Source of the DNA: CAZKWG01 sp964615375
GTDB lineage: Bacteria; Myxococcota_A; UBA796; CAZKWG01
Assembly: GCA_964615375.1 (NCBI GenBank)
Contig: CAZTOW010000081.1
Location: 1 to 28,514, forward strand
Reading direction: 5' to 3'
Length of the DNA: 28,514 nucleotides
Positions 1 through 8,728 of the stretch are shown piece after piece. The translations under genes and the position numbers were made by a program. Under the pieces are notes generated by a model. It made no database searches. It saw only the letters and a list, made by a program, of their open reading frames with translations, and was not told the origin of the DNA. How positions within the stretch are numbered: the stretch's first letter is position 1; every line of letters begins with the position of its first letter.

Positions 1-398
1 TCGGTGGCGTGGGATCGACGGGCCTTGCGGGGCATGGACTCTCCTGAGGTGACCAACACTCTAATCAGGGTGGCGGGAAGAGTCAGGTCCCGGGGGAGGC
101 AGTACACCGGCTGCGCAGACGGTATAGGGATGTACCTTGGCCTGATGGCATCCGCCAGACGCGGAGCCCACCAAAGCCATCAAGGGTAGCATTCGAGTTG
201 ACCTCTGCATGAATCGCTCCTCATTGTGACGACGGCGTTAGACCTGACGAGACTGGCCTTCGAATCTGACGCACATTGGTGCTCGTTCTAGGCGGGAGTG
301 GACCCGGCGTCTCAGCGTGATCGACATCGATCGCAGGCGGTGATCGGCCGGCGCCGCTCCTGGTGATCGACATGGGGCATTGACCGCAAGGGGTCGCG
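1..398. other. left-edge region without a supportable gene
   Basis: I see no convincing gene here. Short open frames exist on both strands, but none has a ribosome binding site with protein-like composition. GC content is lower than in the flanking gene. The region lies 3' of the minus-strand lipoprotein operon, so it should hold that operon's terminator, but I see no clear hairpin followed by a T run. Confidence 0.5.
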
Positions 399-3161
399 CT
401 ACAGCGAGGGAGGAGTGCCAGAGTAACACTCCTTGCCCCACTCACAGGTGAAGCGGTCGGTCCCGAAGGTGTCCTCGACGGTCTGGTAGCGCTTGGAGCC
501 GCTGTTTGCTGTCGAAACGTCAGAGATGTCGTTATCGCTCCACCCACAGCCTACTGAGGTGAAGTACGAGTAAGAGGTGTAGTCGTCGTCGTCGATCTGC
601 CCGCGCTGCACGAGGCCATCGCCGTTATCCCCGGCGTCGTTGCCCATGACGCCGTAAGCGGTCGCGTCCGTGCAGGTCAAGTCAGCCCTGCCGTAGTTGT
701 AAATCCCACCGCCCGCAACGTGGGCATAGTTGCCTTGTACCAGCACGTTGTAGAGCGTATAGGTACCGTCATCCAGGCGGAGCCCTCCCCCTGTCACCGC
801 CTCGTTGTCCGCGACGATCACATCGGTCAGCGCGACCTCGTTCGCGAGCGCATAGATGCCGCCGCCGTAGCCGTAGGTGCCCTCGTGGATATGTGCTTCG
901 TTCCCTGTGATCACCAGGTTGGTGAGCGTCGCCTTCGAGCCATCGGCGGCCATCAGCCCTCCGCCCTGGTGGGACGAGCCCCCGGTCAGGGTGAGACCCT
1001 GGATGGTGCTCTCGGTGTACTCGGCGATTCGGACAACCCTGGTGACTCCAGCCGCGTCCAGGGTCGTGGCGTCCGGACCATTCCGCCCTGTCACGGCGGT
1101 GTTCGGCGCCGAGAGGACCAGGCTTGTGTAGTAGTAGCCGTCGCAAAAGACCAGCTCTCCGTCGCTGTCGAGGGTGTACACGACCACGTCCTCCTCGGTG
1201 GCAGCGCCGAACGTCTTCGTGAGGTCCGTCCACATCGTCTCGCCGTCCAGGCGCAGACTCACGACGCCGTACTCCTCGTCCTCGGTCCAGCCGTCGGCGT
1301 CGTCGCAGTCGTTGTCGAGCCCGTCGCAGGTCTCGGGCGCTTCGGGCCAGATCTTGACATCGGCGTCGTCGCAGTCCGTGGCGTCGTCCACGTAGCCGGA
1401 GGGAGCCTCGCAGGCAGTCATCGGCTCGCCGCGCGCGTCGCTGCCATAGCCGTCTCCGTCGTCGTCCTTGTGCCAGGTCGTCATGGACGCCTCGCTGACG
1501 CTGTCGTCCTCGTCATCGGTCAGGCCGTCGCAGTCCTCGTCGGCGTCGAGTTCGTCACAGAGCTCGGTCGCGCCTGGGCTCACCGCGGCGTCGGTGTCGT
1601 CGCAGTCCGTGTTGTCGGCGACGTGGCCCTCGGGGGCATCACAGGCGGCGATGGTCGAGACGGCGTCGCCGTAGCCGTCTCCGTCGGTGTCGGTGTACCA
1701 GGTGGGCGCGTCGGCTGCATCCTCGTCAGTCTCGCCGTCGCAGTCGTCGTCGGTGTCGTCACAGGTCTCGCCCGCACCGGGGTGCGCGGTCGCATCCGCG
1801 TCGTCGCAATCCATGTCATCGCCTATGTAGCCGTCGGGCGCGTCGCAGGCGTAGGTGTCCGTGGCCGCGTCCCCGTAGCCATCCCCGTCGGCGTCGGCGT
1901 ACCACCGCGCGCCGTCCACTGCCAGCCATCCGTCGGTGTCGCCGTCGCAGTCGTTGTCCAGCCCGTCGCAGACCTCTGTCGCGTCCGGCTTGATGGCCTC
2001 GTCCGCGTCGTCACAGTCACCGCCTTCGGTGACGTAGTATGCGCTCGGCTCGCACGCGGACTCGGTGGTCTCGTCGTCGCCGTAGCCGTCCTCGTCCCGG
2101 TCCAGGTACCAGGTGGGCCACCCCTCATCAGCCTCGCTGTCGTCGCAGTCCGTGTTGTCGGCGACGTAGCCCTCGGGGGCCTCACAGGAGGTCGTCGAGA
2201 CGGCGGGGTCACCAAAGGTGTCGCCGTCCGTGTCGGCGTACCAGGTGGCCGCGTCGATCGCATCCTCATCGCTCTCGTCGTCACAGTCGTCGTCCTCGTC
2301 GTCGCAGCGCTCTTCAGCGTCTGGGTGCGTGGTCGCATCTGCGTCGTCGCAGTCCGTGTCGGCGTCCGTGTAGCCCTCGGGCGCGTCGCAGGCGTAGATG
2401 TCCGTGGCCGCGTCCCCGTAGCCGTCCCCGTCGGCGTCGGCGTACCACCGCGCGCTGTCCACCGCCAGCCAGCCGTCGGTGTCCTCGTCGCAGTCGTTGT
2501 CGAGTCCGTCGCACAGCTCGCTCGCGTCAGGGTTGATGTCCTCGTCCGCGTCGTCGCAGTCGCCACCCTCGGCCACGTAGTTATCGGACGGCTCGCAGGT
2601 GGTCTCGGCGGTCTCGTCGTCGCCGTAGCCGTCGCCGTCGCGGTCCAGGTACCAAGTGGGTATGTCCTCGTCGGTCACGTCGTCGCAGTCGTTGTCGATG
2701 TCGTCGCAGAGCTCGGTCGCGCCCTCGGAGACGGTCGCGTCGGTGTCGTCGCAGTCGCCTCTGGTCGCGACGTAGCCCTCGGGCGGCTCACAGCTCTGGA
2801 GCTCGCTGGCCGGGTCACCCTGCCCGTCGCCGTCGGCGTCGGCGTACCAGCTCGAAATACCGGCGGCGTCCGAGCCGTCCGTGGTGCCCTCGCAGTCGTT
2901 GTCGAGCCCGTCGCAGGTCTCGGTCACGCCGGGGTGGACCTCGGGGTCGGCGTCGTCGCAGTCGAGCGCGTTGGAGACGGCGAGCGCGTCGCAGCCGCGG
3001 AGCGCGAGGTCTGGGGTCCCGTAGCCGTCGCCGTCCGCGTCGAGGTAGCAGATCTCGGTGTAAGTGTCGCCTTTGTCCGTGTCGCAAGCGGGCAGGGCCG
3101 CGAGCGCGAGGAGGGTGGGGAGGAGCAGGTGTTGGGAGGTCGGCCGTGTGTTGGAGGTCAT
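399..3161 (-). CDS. MopE-repeat lipoprotein with beta-helix C-terminus
   Basis: This is a 920-aa secreted lipoprotein. The N-terminus has a hydrophobic segment ending in the lipobox LPAC at about residue 26, which predicts lipidation and envelope or surface location. Nine repeats of about 60-70 residues follow. Each has a D.DGDGYG loop, a CDDAD motif and C(D)GLDNDCDG, matching the putative metal-binding motif family named after MopE. The acidic loops suggest Ca2+ or other metal binding, which is inferred. From about residue 640 the protein changes to GGGIY-type short repeats with T.LTN, like the right-handed beta-helix of polymorphic outer-membrane proteins. The ATG at 3159-3161 overlaps the stop of the upstream gene (TGATG), indicating translational coupling. 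Repeats 3-5 and 6-8 are near duplicates, and repeat 5 is cut short. The ligand and function are unknown; roles in adhesion or surface structure are guesses. Confidence 0.9.
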   Translation of the reverse strand: MTSNTRPTSQHLLLPTLLALAALPACDTDKGDTYTEICYLDADGDGYGTPDLALRGCDALAVSNALDCDDADPEVHPGVTETCDGLDNDCEGTTDGSDAAGISSWYADADGDGQGDPASELQSCEPPEGYVATRGDCDDTDATVSEGATELCDDIDNDCDDVTDEDIPTWYLDRDGDGYGDDETAETTCEPSDNYVAEGGDCDDADEDINPDASELCDGLDNDCDEDTDGWLAVDSARWYADADGDGYGDAATDIYACDAPEGYTDADTDCDDADATTHPDAEERCDDEDDDCDDESDEDAIDAATWYADTDGDTFGDPAVSTTSCEAPEGYVADNTDCDDSEADEGWPTWYLDRDEDGYGDDETTESACEPSAYYVTEGGDCDDADEAIKPDATEVCDGLDNDCDGDTDGWLAVDGARWYADADGDGYGDAATDTYACDAPDGYIGDDMDCDDADATAHPGAGETCDDTDDDCDGETDEDAADAPTWYTDTDGDGYGDAVSTIAACDAPEGHVADNTDCDDTDAAVSPGATELCDELDADEDCDGLTDDEDDSVSEASMTTWHKDDDGDGYGSDARGEPMTACEAPSGYVDDATDCDDADVKIWPEAPETCDGLDNDCDDADGWTEDEEYGVVSLRLDGETMWTDLTKTFGAATEEDVVVYTLDSDGELVFCDGYYYTSLVLSAPNTAVTGRNGPDATTLDAAGVTRVVRIAEYTESTIQGLTLTGGSSHQGGGLMAADGSKATLTNLVITGNEAHIHEGTYGYGGGIYALANEVALTDVIVADNEAVTGGGLRLDDGTYTLYNVLVQGNYAHVAGGGIYNYGRADLTCTDATAYGVMGNDAGDNGDGLVQRGQIDDDDYTSYSYFTSVGCGWSDNDISDVSTANSGSKRYQTVEDTFGTDRFTCEWGKECYSGTPPSL

Positions 3162-6100
3162 CAGTAGCTCCAGCCGTAGAGGAGGTAGACGCCGCCCGCG
3201 TTGGTCATGGTGGTGTCGAGGTCAAGTCCGTAGGCCCCGATCGCGAGGTCCGGGAAGCCGTCGCTGTCCATGTCGCCCGCCCTGGCGACCGAGTAGCCGG
3301 CTTGGTCACTCCCGTTGGCCCCGCTCCACTTCGCACGGGCGTCCGCAGCGGAGACCGTGCCGGAGACCGGGCCGAAGAAGAGGTAAGCTGCGCCGGCGCT
3401 GGTGCCACCCGTGTCTTCCCCGGGGGCACCGACGATCAGATCTTCGATGCCGTCGAGGTCGAGGTCTCCCGCGAGGTCAACCGCGTGGCCGAAAGAGTCC
3501 CCGGACGCCTCTCCCGACAGCACGTCCGGGATCGTGGAAAGCTCGGCGCTTCCATCGACAGGGCCATGGACCAGGAATACGCTTCCGGACTCCGCGTTCT
3601 TTCCACCGATGAGCAGGTCCGCCGTGCCGTCCCCGTCGAGATCCTGCCCTCCCGCGAGCGAGTAACCCGCGTATAGATTCCCGTATCCGACGAGCGCGGC
3701 GTCAGCGTCCGCGAGGCTCGCCGAGGCGCTGAGCGGACCCTCGAGGATATAGACGGCGCCGCTCGCCGAGCCTGAGCCGCTGTCTACGCCGTAGGCGCCG
3801 ACTACGAGATCGGCCGCGCCGTCCCCGCTCAGATCGCCTGAGCAGACAGCCTGGCCAGCGTAGTCGCCGAGCGACAGGCCCGTAAACGCGAGTGCCTCTG
3901 TTTCCAGCGAGATGCTACCGGACGCCGGGCCGAAGACCAGGTACGCGGCCCCGGCGCCCCTCGAAGAGGTGCTCGGAGCGCCGATGAGGAGGTCAGCCAC
4001 CTCGTCTCCATTGAGATCCTCTGAACCCTGCACGGCTGTGCCGGCGTAGCCGTACGTGGTGGTCGCTGTGAGCGTAAGGTCGGCTGAGTCAACCGAGGTG
4101 CTCGCGGTGAGTGGGCCCCAGAATACGAAGGCACCGCCTCTGCGCGCCGTGGAGACCGTGCTGCCCCTGTAGGGCACTCCCGCGATCAGGTCGGCCGCGC
4201 CATCACCGTCCAGGTCCCCAGCCTCCAGCGCGCGCCCCACGTAATCGTTGAGCTCCTCTCCCACGATCTGAATGTCGGGCGTCGACGCCGAGGTCAGGCC
4301 GCTGAGCGCACCGCTCAGGACGTAGAGCGCGCCCCCGTAAATTGCCCCGGAGTCGTCGCCTGGCGCCCCCACCAGCAGGTCGTCCACGCCGTCGCCCGTC
4401 AGATCCCCGCCGCCAGCCAGCGCGAAGCCCGCGATGTCGTCCTTCTCCTCGCCGAGCAGCGTCGCGTCCGCGGCCGACAGGGAGATCGTCCCGCTCGGCA
4501 TGCACTCGTCCATCGCGTCGGCCCCTGATTCGTCGCAGTCGTTCACCACGCTGTCCTCGCAGACCTCGTCGGCGCCTGGGTACACGGTGTCGCTGGTGTC
4601 GTCGCAGTCGACCTCGGTCTTACTGGACGGCGCCTCGCCTGAGTCTCTGCAGTCGGTGTCCGACGACGTCACCGTGGAGCCCGTGTGGTACCCGTCGCCA
4701 TCCGTGTCGACGTAGCACAGCTCGTCGTAGTCACAGTCCTGGTCCACCTCGTCGCCCGCGATCTCGGTCGCGCCTGGGTGGATGTCCTCGTCGGTGTCGT
4801 CGCAGTCGCCGGTGCTCTCGCTGGAGATCGCCTCGCCGTTGTCGTCGCAGTCTTCATCGAGGGACGTCGTCGTCGTGGTCAGGCGGTAGCCGTCGTCGTC
4901 GTCGTCCACGTAGCAGAGCTCCTGGCCGTCGCAGTCCGAGTCGATCTCGTCGCCCGCGATCTCGGTCGCGTGAGGGTTGATGTCCTTGTCTGTGTCGTCG
5001 CAGTCACCGGTGCTCTCGCTGGAGATCGCCTCGCCCGTGTCGTCGCAATCGGTGTCCGACGATATCACCGTGGTGTCCGTGCGGTAGCCGTCGTTGTCGG
5101 CGTCCGCGTAGCACTGCTCGTCGGTGTCGCAATTCTGGTCCAACTCGTCGCCCGGGATCTCGGTCGCGCCAGGGCTCACCGCTTCGCCTCCGTCGTCGCA
5201 GTCCGTGTTGTCGTCGTCGTAGCCGTCTGGCGCGTCGCAGGCCTTTACCCCTGTATCCGTTTCGTCCCCGTACCCGTCCCCATCTTCGTCGGTGTACCAG
5301 GTGGTCATCGTCGACTCGTCCACGTCCTCGTCCGCGTCGTCCGCGCGCCCGTCGCAGTCCTCGTCCACATCCGCCTCGTCGCAGACCTCGCGCGCGCCAG
5401 GGCTCACCGCTTCGTCGCCGTCGTCGCAGTCGTCGGCCGACGCGACACGACCGTCCGACGCGTCGCAGGCCAACTCCCCCGCGTCCGTCGTGTCTCCGAA
5501 CCCGTCTCGGTCTCCGTCAGTGTACCAGGTGGTCATCGTCGACTCGTCCACGCTTTCGTCATAGTCGTCCGCGCGCCCGTCGCAGTCCTCATCCACATCC
5601 AGATCTTCGCAGACCTCCATCGCCTCGGGGTGGATGTCCGGGTCCGCGTCGTCGCAGTCCCCCGCCACCAGCGACAGCCCCTCCTCCTCCACTTCCTCAT
5701 CATCACAGGCCATCACCACGGCGTCCGCGTCCCCGTATCCATCGCCATCGTCATCCACGTAGAACACCACCTCATCCGCCGCGTCCTCGTCGATCTCCCC
5801 GTCGCAGTCCTCGTCCCGGCCGTCGCAGGTCTCCTGGCTGCCCGTGTTCACCCCGGTGTCCTCGTCGTCGCAGTCCGGCCCGCCGGTGGCGACGGAGGCC
5901 TCGGCGTCGCCGTCCAGGTCTGTTCCGTCCACGCCGTCGCAGTTCTGGTCCACCCGGTCCTGGGCCAGGTCGTCATGGCTCGGCGCGATGGAGGCCGTGC
6001 TGTCGTCGCAGTCGTCGGCCAGCGGGTAGCCGTCTCCGTCCAGGTCGTCGTCGGGGGTAGACGGATCGCAGTCGTTGTCGATGTCGTTGTAGGCGATCTC

Positions 6101-6268
6101 AGGCGCGCCCGGGTAGACGCTCGCGTCCAGGTTGTCGCAGTCCTCCCCGTAGGGCACGCCGTCTTCGTCCGGATCGAAGATCTCGTCGCGATCCGGGATC
6201 GGCACGCAGCCGCCCAGGAGGAGCAGCGCGACGAGAGCGGAGCGAGTAAATGTGTATCTTAAGTTCAT
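3161..6268 (-). CDS. MopE-repeat and FG-GAP propeller lipoprotein
   Basis: This is a 1035-aa lipoprotein. The ATG at 6266-6268 is chosen because it begins MNLRYTF, followed by a hydrophobic stretch and the lipobox LLGGC near residue 20. The frame is open further upstream, but there it only shadows the preceding gene. Residues of about 25-550 carry many acidic Cys/Asp repeats (CDD.D, DEDCDG, DGDGYGD) of the MopE-type metal-binding family. From about 555 to the end there are seven FG-GAP repeats (for example DLTGDGVDDLLVGAP and DLDGDGTADLLIG), the expected number for an integrin-alpha-like seven-bladed Ca2+-binding propeller. The start overlaps the upstream stop by 4 nt (ATGA), and the stop overlaps the downstream start. 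It is probably exposed on the outer membrane. An adhesin-like role is plausible but unproven. Confidence 0.9.
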   Translation of the reverse strand: MNLRYTFTRSALVALLLLGGCVPIPDRDEIFDPDEDGVPYGEDCDNLDASVYPGAPEIAYNDIDNDCDPSTPDDDLDGDGYPLADDCDDSTASIAPSHDDLAQDRVDQNCDGVDGTDLDGDAEASVATGGPDCDDEDTGVNTGSQETCDGRDEDCDGEIDEDAADEVVFYVDDDGDGYGDADAVVMACDDEEVEEEGLSLVAGDCDDADPDIHPEAMEVCEDLDVDEDCDGRADDYDESVDESTMTTWYTDGDRDGFGDTTDAGELACDASDGRVASADDCDDGDEAVSPGAREVCDEADVDEDCDGRADDADEDVDESTMTTWYTDEDGDGYGDETDTGVKACDAPDGYDDDNTDCDDGGEAVSPGATEIPGDELDQNCDTDEQCYADADNDGYRTDTTVISSDTDCDDTGEAISSESTGDCDDTDKDINPHATEIAGDEIDSDCDGQELCYVDDDDDGYRLTTTTTSLDEDCDDNGEAISSESTGDCDDTDEDIHPGATEIAGDEVDQDCDYDELCYVDTDGDGYHTGSTVTSSDTDCRDSGEAPSSKTEVDCDDTSDTVYPGADEVCEDSVVNDCDESGADAMDECMPSGTISLSAADATLLGEEKDDIAGFALAGGGDLTGDGVDDLLVGAPGDDSGAIYGGALYVLSGALSGLTSASTPDIQIVGEELNDYVGRALEAGDLDGDGAADLIAGVPYRGSTVSTARRGGAFVFWGPLTASTSVDSADLTLTATTTYGYAGTAVQGSEDLNGDEVADLLIGAPSTSSRGAGAAYLVFGPASGSISLETEALAFTGLSLGDYAGQAVCSGDLSGDGAADLVVGAYGVDSGSGSASGAVYILEGPLSASASLADADAALVGYGNLYAGYSLAGGQDLDGDGTADLLIGGKNAESGSVFLVHGPVDGSAELSTIPDVLSGEASGDSFGHAVDLAGDLDLDGIEDLIVGAPGEDTGGTSAGAAYLFFGPVSGTVSAADARAKWSGANGSDQAGYSVARAGDMDSDGFPDLAIGAYGLDLDTTMTNAGGVYLLYGWSY

Positions 6269-6786
6269 GGGATCCTCACACAGCGGGCGAAACGCGCCTC
6301 GCAGCGCAGGTGGATTGGATTGTTCTCTTGGACGGTGAGCGAGCCGGCCCCCTGGCCGTCGAGGCCGGCGAAGCGGGCCAGGATCCGGTAGGTGCCGGGC
6401 GGGACCCGGGCGGGCAGCGCGAAGTGACCGGCCTCGCCCTCGAGCGCGACGGCCTCCGCGTCCCCCTCGATCCCCACCCGCGCGCCCGTCTCGGGCGGCG
6501 GCGTCGCGCGGGTGGGCGCGGCCTTCGCGACCACGGGAGGGGGAGGCGCGCGCTCGGGCTCGGGGGGAGGCGCCTCGGGCAGCGCCACGGCGAGCGGGCG
6601 CCGCGCGGACACGGTGTTCACGACCACGGGGCTGGCCGGCGCGGTGACCGCCAACCGCTCGGCCACGGCCTCCTCCCGCCCCTTGAGCCACGCGCCGGCC
6701 CCGCCGCCGAGCGCGATCACCAGCGCGAAGCTGGCCAGCGCCGCTCGAGGGCTCGCGCCCTGGAGTGCGGCCAGGGCCCTCACCAC
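6265..6786 (-). CDS. single-TM protein with PEGA-like C-terminal domain
   Basis: This is a 173-aa protein with GTG start. A second GTG one codon downstream (6781-6783) would give a GTGA overlap with the upstream stop, and either could be used. The first 15 residues are followed by one hydrophobic segment (about 16-36, ALASFALVIALGGGAGAWL), then a Pro/Ala-rich linker with many PP pairs. From about residue 105 comes a beta-rich end containing ARVPPGTYRILARFAG. That last part resembles PEGA or carboxypeptidase-regulatory-like domains, which are common at the ends of myxobacterial envelope proteins. The topology should be cytoplasmic N-terminus with an extracytoplasmic linker and domain. It sits in the middle of the operon with overlaps on both sides, so it is probably made in proportion to the two lipoproteins. 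The exact function is unknown. Confidence 0.75.
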   Translation of the reverse strand: MVRALAALQGASPRAALASFALVIALGGGAGAWLKGREEAVAERLAVTAPASPVVVNTVSARRPLAVALPEAPPPEPERAPPPPVVAKAAPTRATPPPETGARVGIEGDAEAVALEGEAGHFALPARVPPGTYRILARFAGLDGQGAGSLTVQENNPIHLRCEARFARCVRIP

Positions 6787-7667
6787 GACAGCACCAGGCC
6801 CAGGCCGCCGAGTCCCAGGCTCAGGCCCGAGCCGACCTCGGCCGCCACGAAAAGGGCCTGCGTCCTGCCATAGAGCGCGGACGCCGCCTCACCGTCCATG
6901 CCGATCTCGGCGCTGGAGTACCCGAGCGCGATCTGGTTCTGGAGCGTGAGCAGCTCGCGCCGGGAGAGGAAGGCCGCGGCCCACAGCCCCGCGGAGGCCA
7001 CCGCGCTCCCGCCGGCCGCGATCAGTGTGGCGCGCCCAGGTCGCCTGGGTGCGGCCGGAGGCGCGGCGCCAGCCAGGCTCAACGCAGGGATCACCGGCAC
7101 GCCGGCGCCGGGCGGCAGGAGCCCGCTCCAGGCGACCTCGTGCTCCGGACCGAACAGCACGACCAGGCTCGGTCGGTCCGCCGGCAGGCTGTCCCTCGGG
7201 ACGCCGTCCACTAGCAGGGCGCAGCCGAGCGGCACGGTCTGCGGGACGCGGGTGTCCGCCGCGTCGTCGGACACCTCGCGCAACCAGGTCGAGAGCTCGC
7301 CCCCGGGCGGAGCCAGGTCCTCGCTCAGCTCTCGCGCGGGGTCGCTCTCGCGCATGCTTCGGGCGGCGGCCATGGCGCGCTCACGGTCCCGCGCCTGGAA
7401 CCAGGCCAGCACCTCCGCTTGGTGGACCAGCGCGCTCTGGGCTGGGCTCGGGACGTCCGCGAGGCAGGTGAGCCCCTCGCGCATGCTGTCGCGCGCGGCG
7501 CCGAAGCCCTGCTCGTCCAGGCGCGCGAACGCGTCCGCGGCCTCCACCGCCTGCCGCGTGACCTCGTCGGCGGTGCTGGGGCATGCGGCGCGGGCATCGG
7601 CCGCGGTGAGCAGCAGGAACAACGACCCGAAGGCGCGGAACAGGGGGGCGGGCTTCCTGTGGGACAT
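6780..7667 (-). CDS. exported protein with helical repeat region and C-terminal TM hairpin
   Basis: This is a 295-aa protein. The start ATG at 7665-7667 is preferred over an in-frame upstream start because it directly precedes a signal peptide (MSHRKPAPLFRAFGSLFLLL, cleavage near ADARA-A). The mature N-terminal half is helical and Ala/Arg-rich with two Cys (CPST, LTCLAD), reminiscent of TPR-like envelope proteins. A short beta region (residues of about 155-200, PLGCALLVDGVP) resembles a PEGA-type segment. Near the C-terminus are two hydrophobic stretches (about 220-245 and 275-295) that could form a membrane hairpin. It is the first gene of a four-gene operon with overlapping ends. No specific family is recognised. 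A periplasmic assembly or sensing role alongside the PEGA-like protein is a guess. Confidence 0.75.
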   Translation of the reverse strand: MSHRKPAPLFRAFGSLFLLLTAADARAACPSTADEVTRQAVEAADAFARLDEQGFGAARDSMREGLTCLADVPSPAQSALVHQAEVLAWFQARDRERAMAAARSMRESDPARELSEDLAPPGGELSTWLREVSDDAADTRVPQTVPLGCALLVDGVPRDSLPADRPSLVVLFGPEHEVAWSGLLPPGAGVPVIPALSLAGAAPPAAPRRPGRATLIAAGGSAVASAGLWAAAFLSRRELLTLQNQIALGYSSAEIGMDGEAASALYGRTQALFVAAEVGSGLSLGLGGLGLVLSW

Positions 7668-7906
7668 GGAGGCTCCATCGCCTGCAGGGCGGCAGGACGG
7701 GGGATGGTCGCGCGAGGAGACGGCCAAGGGGGTTGTCTCTCTGCCCTCGGTTCATCACCGGCGGCGACGCCGGGACGGGCACCAAGTGCTACATCGGGGA
7801 CCCAGGTGCACGAGAGGATCGAAAAGGAAAGCCGAGGATCCGAAGAAGAGGCACTTGGTGCCCCGTGCTCGAGGCGCCGCGCTATCTTCTGCCCAGGAGC
7901 CCCCCG
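7668..7906. promoter_or_regulatory. divergent promoter region with 13-bp inverted repeat
   Basis: This 239-bp region separates the minus-strand lipoprotein operon from the plus-strand orphan pair and must hold both promoters. It contains a perfect 13-bp inverted repeat, GGGCACCAAGTGC at 7777-7789 and its complement at 7851-7863. Each arm is itself a short palindrome centred on CAA (GCAC-CAA-GTGC). The same CACCAAGTG core recurs upstream of the STAND gene at 14130-14138. A shared transcription-factor site is inferred. Confidence 0.6.
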
Positions 7907-8728
7907 ATGTCCGAGACCCCAACCCACGAGGCCCGCGTTCGCCACGCGCTCCACGCCTGGCGTTCGGCCGTGCGCCGCGCCGTCGTCGCGAGCGCGACCC
8001 GCCCGGCGCCTGAGCTCCCGACCTCCGAGGCGCGCGATCCCCTGTTCCCGCCGCTGGACCTCCCCGTGATGCCGGCGCAAGGGGACCTGGCGCAGATGAT
8101 CGGGCGCCTGCTCGACGGCGAGGAGGCCGCCCGGCTGCGTGAGCTTGGCCTCGATCCGCTCCCGCTGGCCGCCGGGGCCTGCGCGCAGACCCTCGCCGCG
8201 ACGAACCGGACGGGGCGCGAAGCGGAGCCCTGGCCGCCCCGAGGGCTCCCCGCGATCTTCGCTCCGGAACGGATCTCCGCGTCGCTGCGCCGCGCGCTGG
8301 AGAGGCCGGACCTGCCCGCCGCCTGGCGTCACGAGCTGCAGGCCCTCCTGAGCGGCTCGCAGGGCAGCTCCTCCGGAGGGACCCCGCTGATGCGGCGGGC
8401 CGCCGCTGACGGGCGCGCCCGCCCCCGGATGCTGGCCCACGCGATCCCCGTCCCTGGTGCGCCGGGCTGGTCCGTCGACCTCGACCTCCACCCCGCGGTG
8501 GATGGCGGGTGGGTCGCCGAGCTGCGCCGGTCCTGGCAGGGCGCGGGGGAGGCCCCCTCGCCGCCAGCGCTCCGGGTCCAGCTTCGGGACGCCCGGTCCG
8601 AGGTTCGGCTGGCCCTCGACCTGCCGGCAGCGCGCGCGGAGGCGGGCGGCTGGCTCGACCAGGATCCGGGGAAGGACGCCGTCGTGGTCGTCCAGCTCCT
8701 CGGGACGGACGGAGCGGACGGGCCATGA
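7907..8728 (+). CDS. hypothetical protein, first of orphan pair
   Basis: This is a 273-aa protein of no family I recognise. The ATG at 7907 is chosen because AGGAG lies 8 nt upstream (7894-7898) and the protein starts MSETPTHEARVRHALHAW. The frame is open upstream to 7733, but that part lacks coding character. Residues 1-150 are mainly helical and Ala/Leu/Arg-rich. Residues of about 165-270 alternate hydrophobic and polar (for example WSVDLDLHP, VRLALDLP, DAVVVVQLLG), suggesting a small beta-sandwich. No signal peptide or TM segment is visible, so it is probably cytoplasmic. Its stop overlaps the next start (ATGA). The pair points at the convergent STAND ATPase gene and shares a palindromic motif with its upstream region. 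A partner or substrate role for that protein is inferred only. Confidence 0.75.
   Translation: MSETPTHEARVRHALHAWRSAVRRAVVASATRPAPELPTSEARDPLFPPLDLPVMPAQGDLAQMIGRLLDGEEAARLRELGLDPLPLAAGACAQTLAATNRTGREAEPWPPRGLPAIFAPERISASLRRALERPDLPAAWRHELQALLSGSQGSSSGGTPLMRRAAADGRARPRMLAHAIPVPGAPGWSVDLDLHPAVDGGWVAELRRSWQGAGEAPSPPALRVQLRDARSEVRLALDLPAARAEAGGWLDQDPGKDAVVVVQLLGTDGADGP

Noticed and set aside
4..189. 61-residue frame at the left edge
   Set aside because: No domain, signal or convincing ribosome binding site.
720..3167. Long plus-strand open frame opposite the MopE-repeat lipoprotein
   Set aside because: It is an antisense shadow caused by the repetitive GAC/GTC codons of the real minus-strand gene. 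It is Val/Gly/Arg-rich with no ribosome binding site or domain.
4685..6262. 525-residue plus-strand frame opposite the FG-GAP lipoprotein
   Set aside because: It has the same antisense effect: Val/Arg repeats mirroring Asp codons of the true gene.
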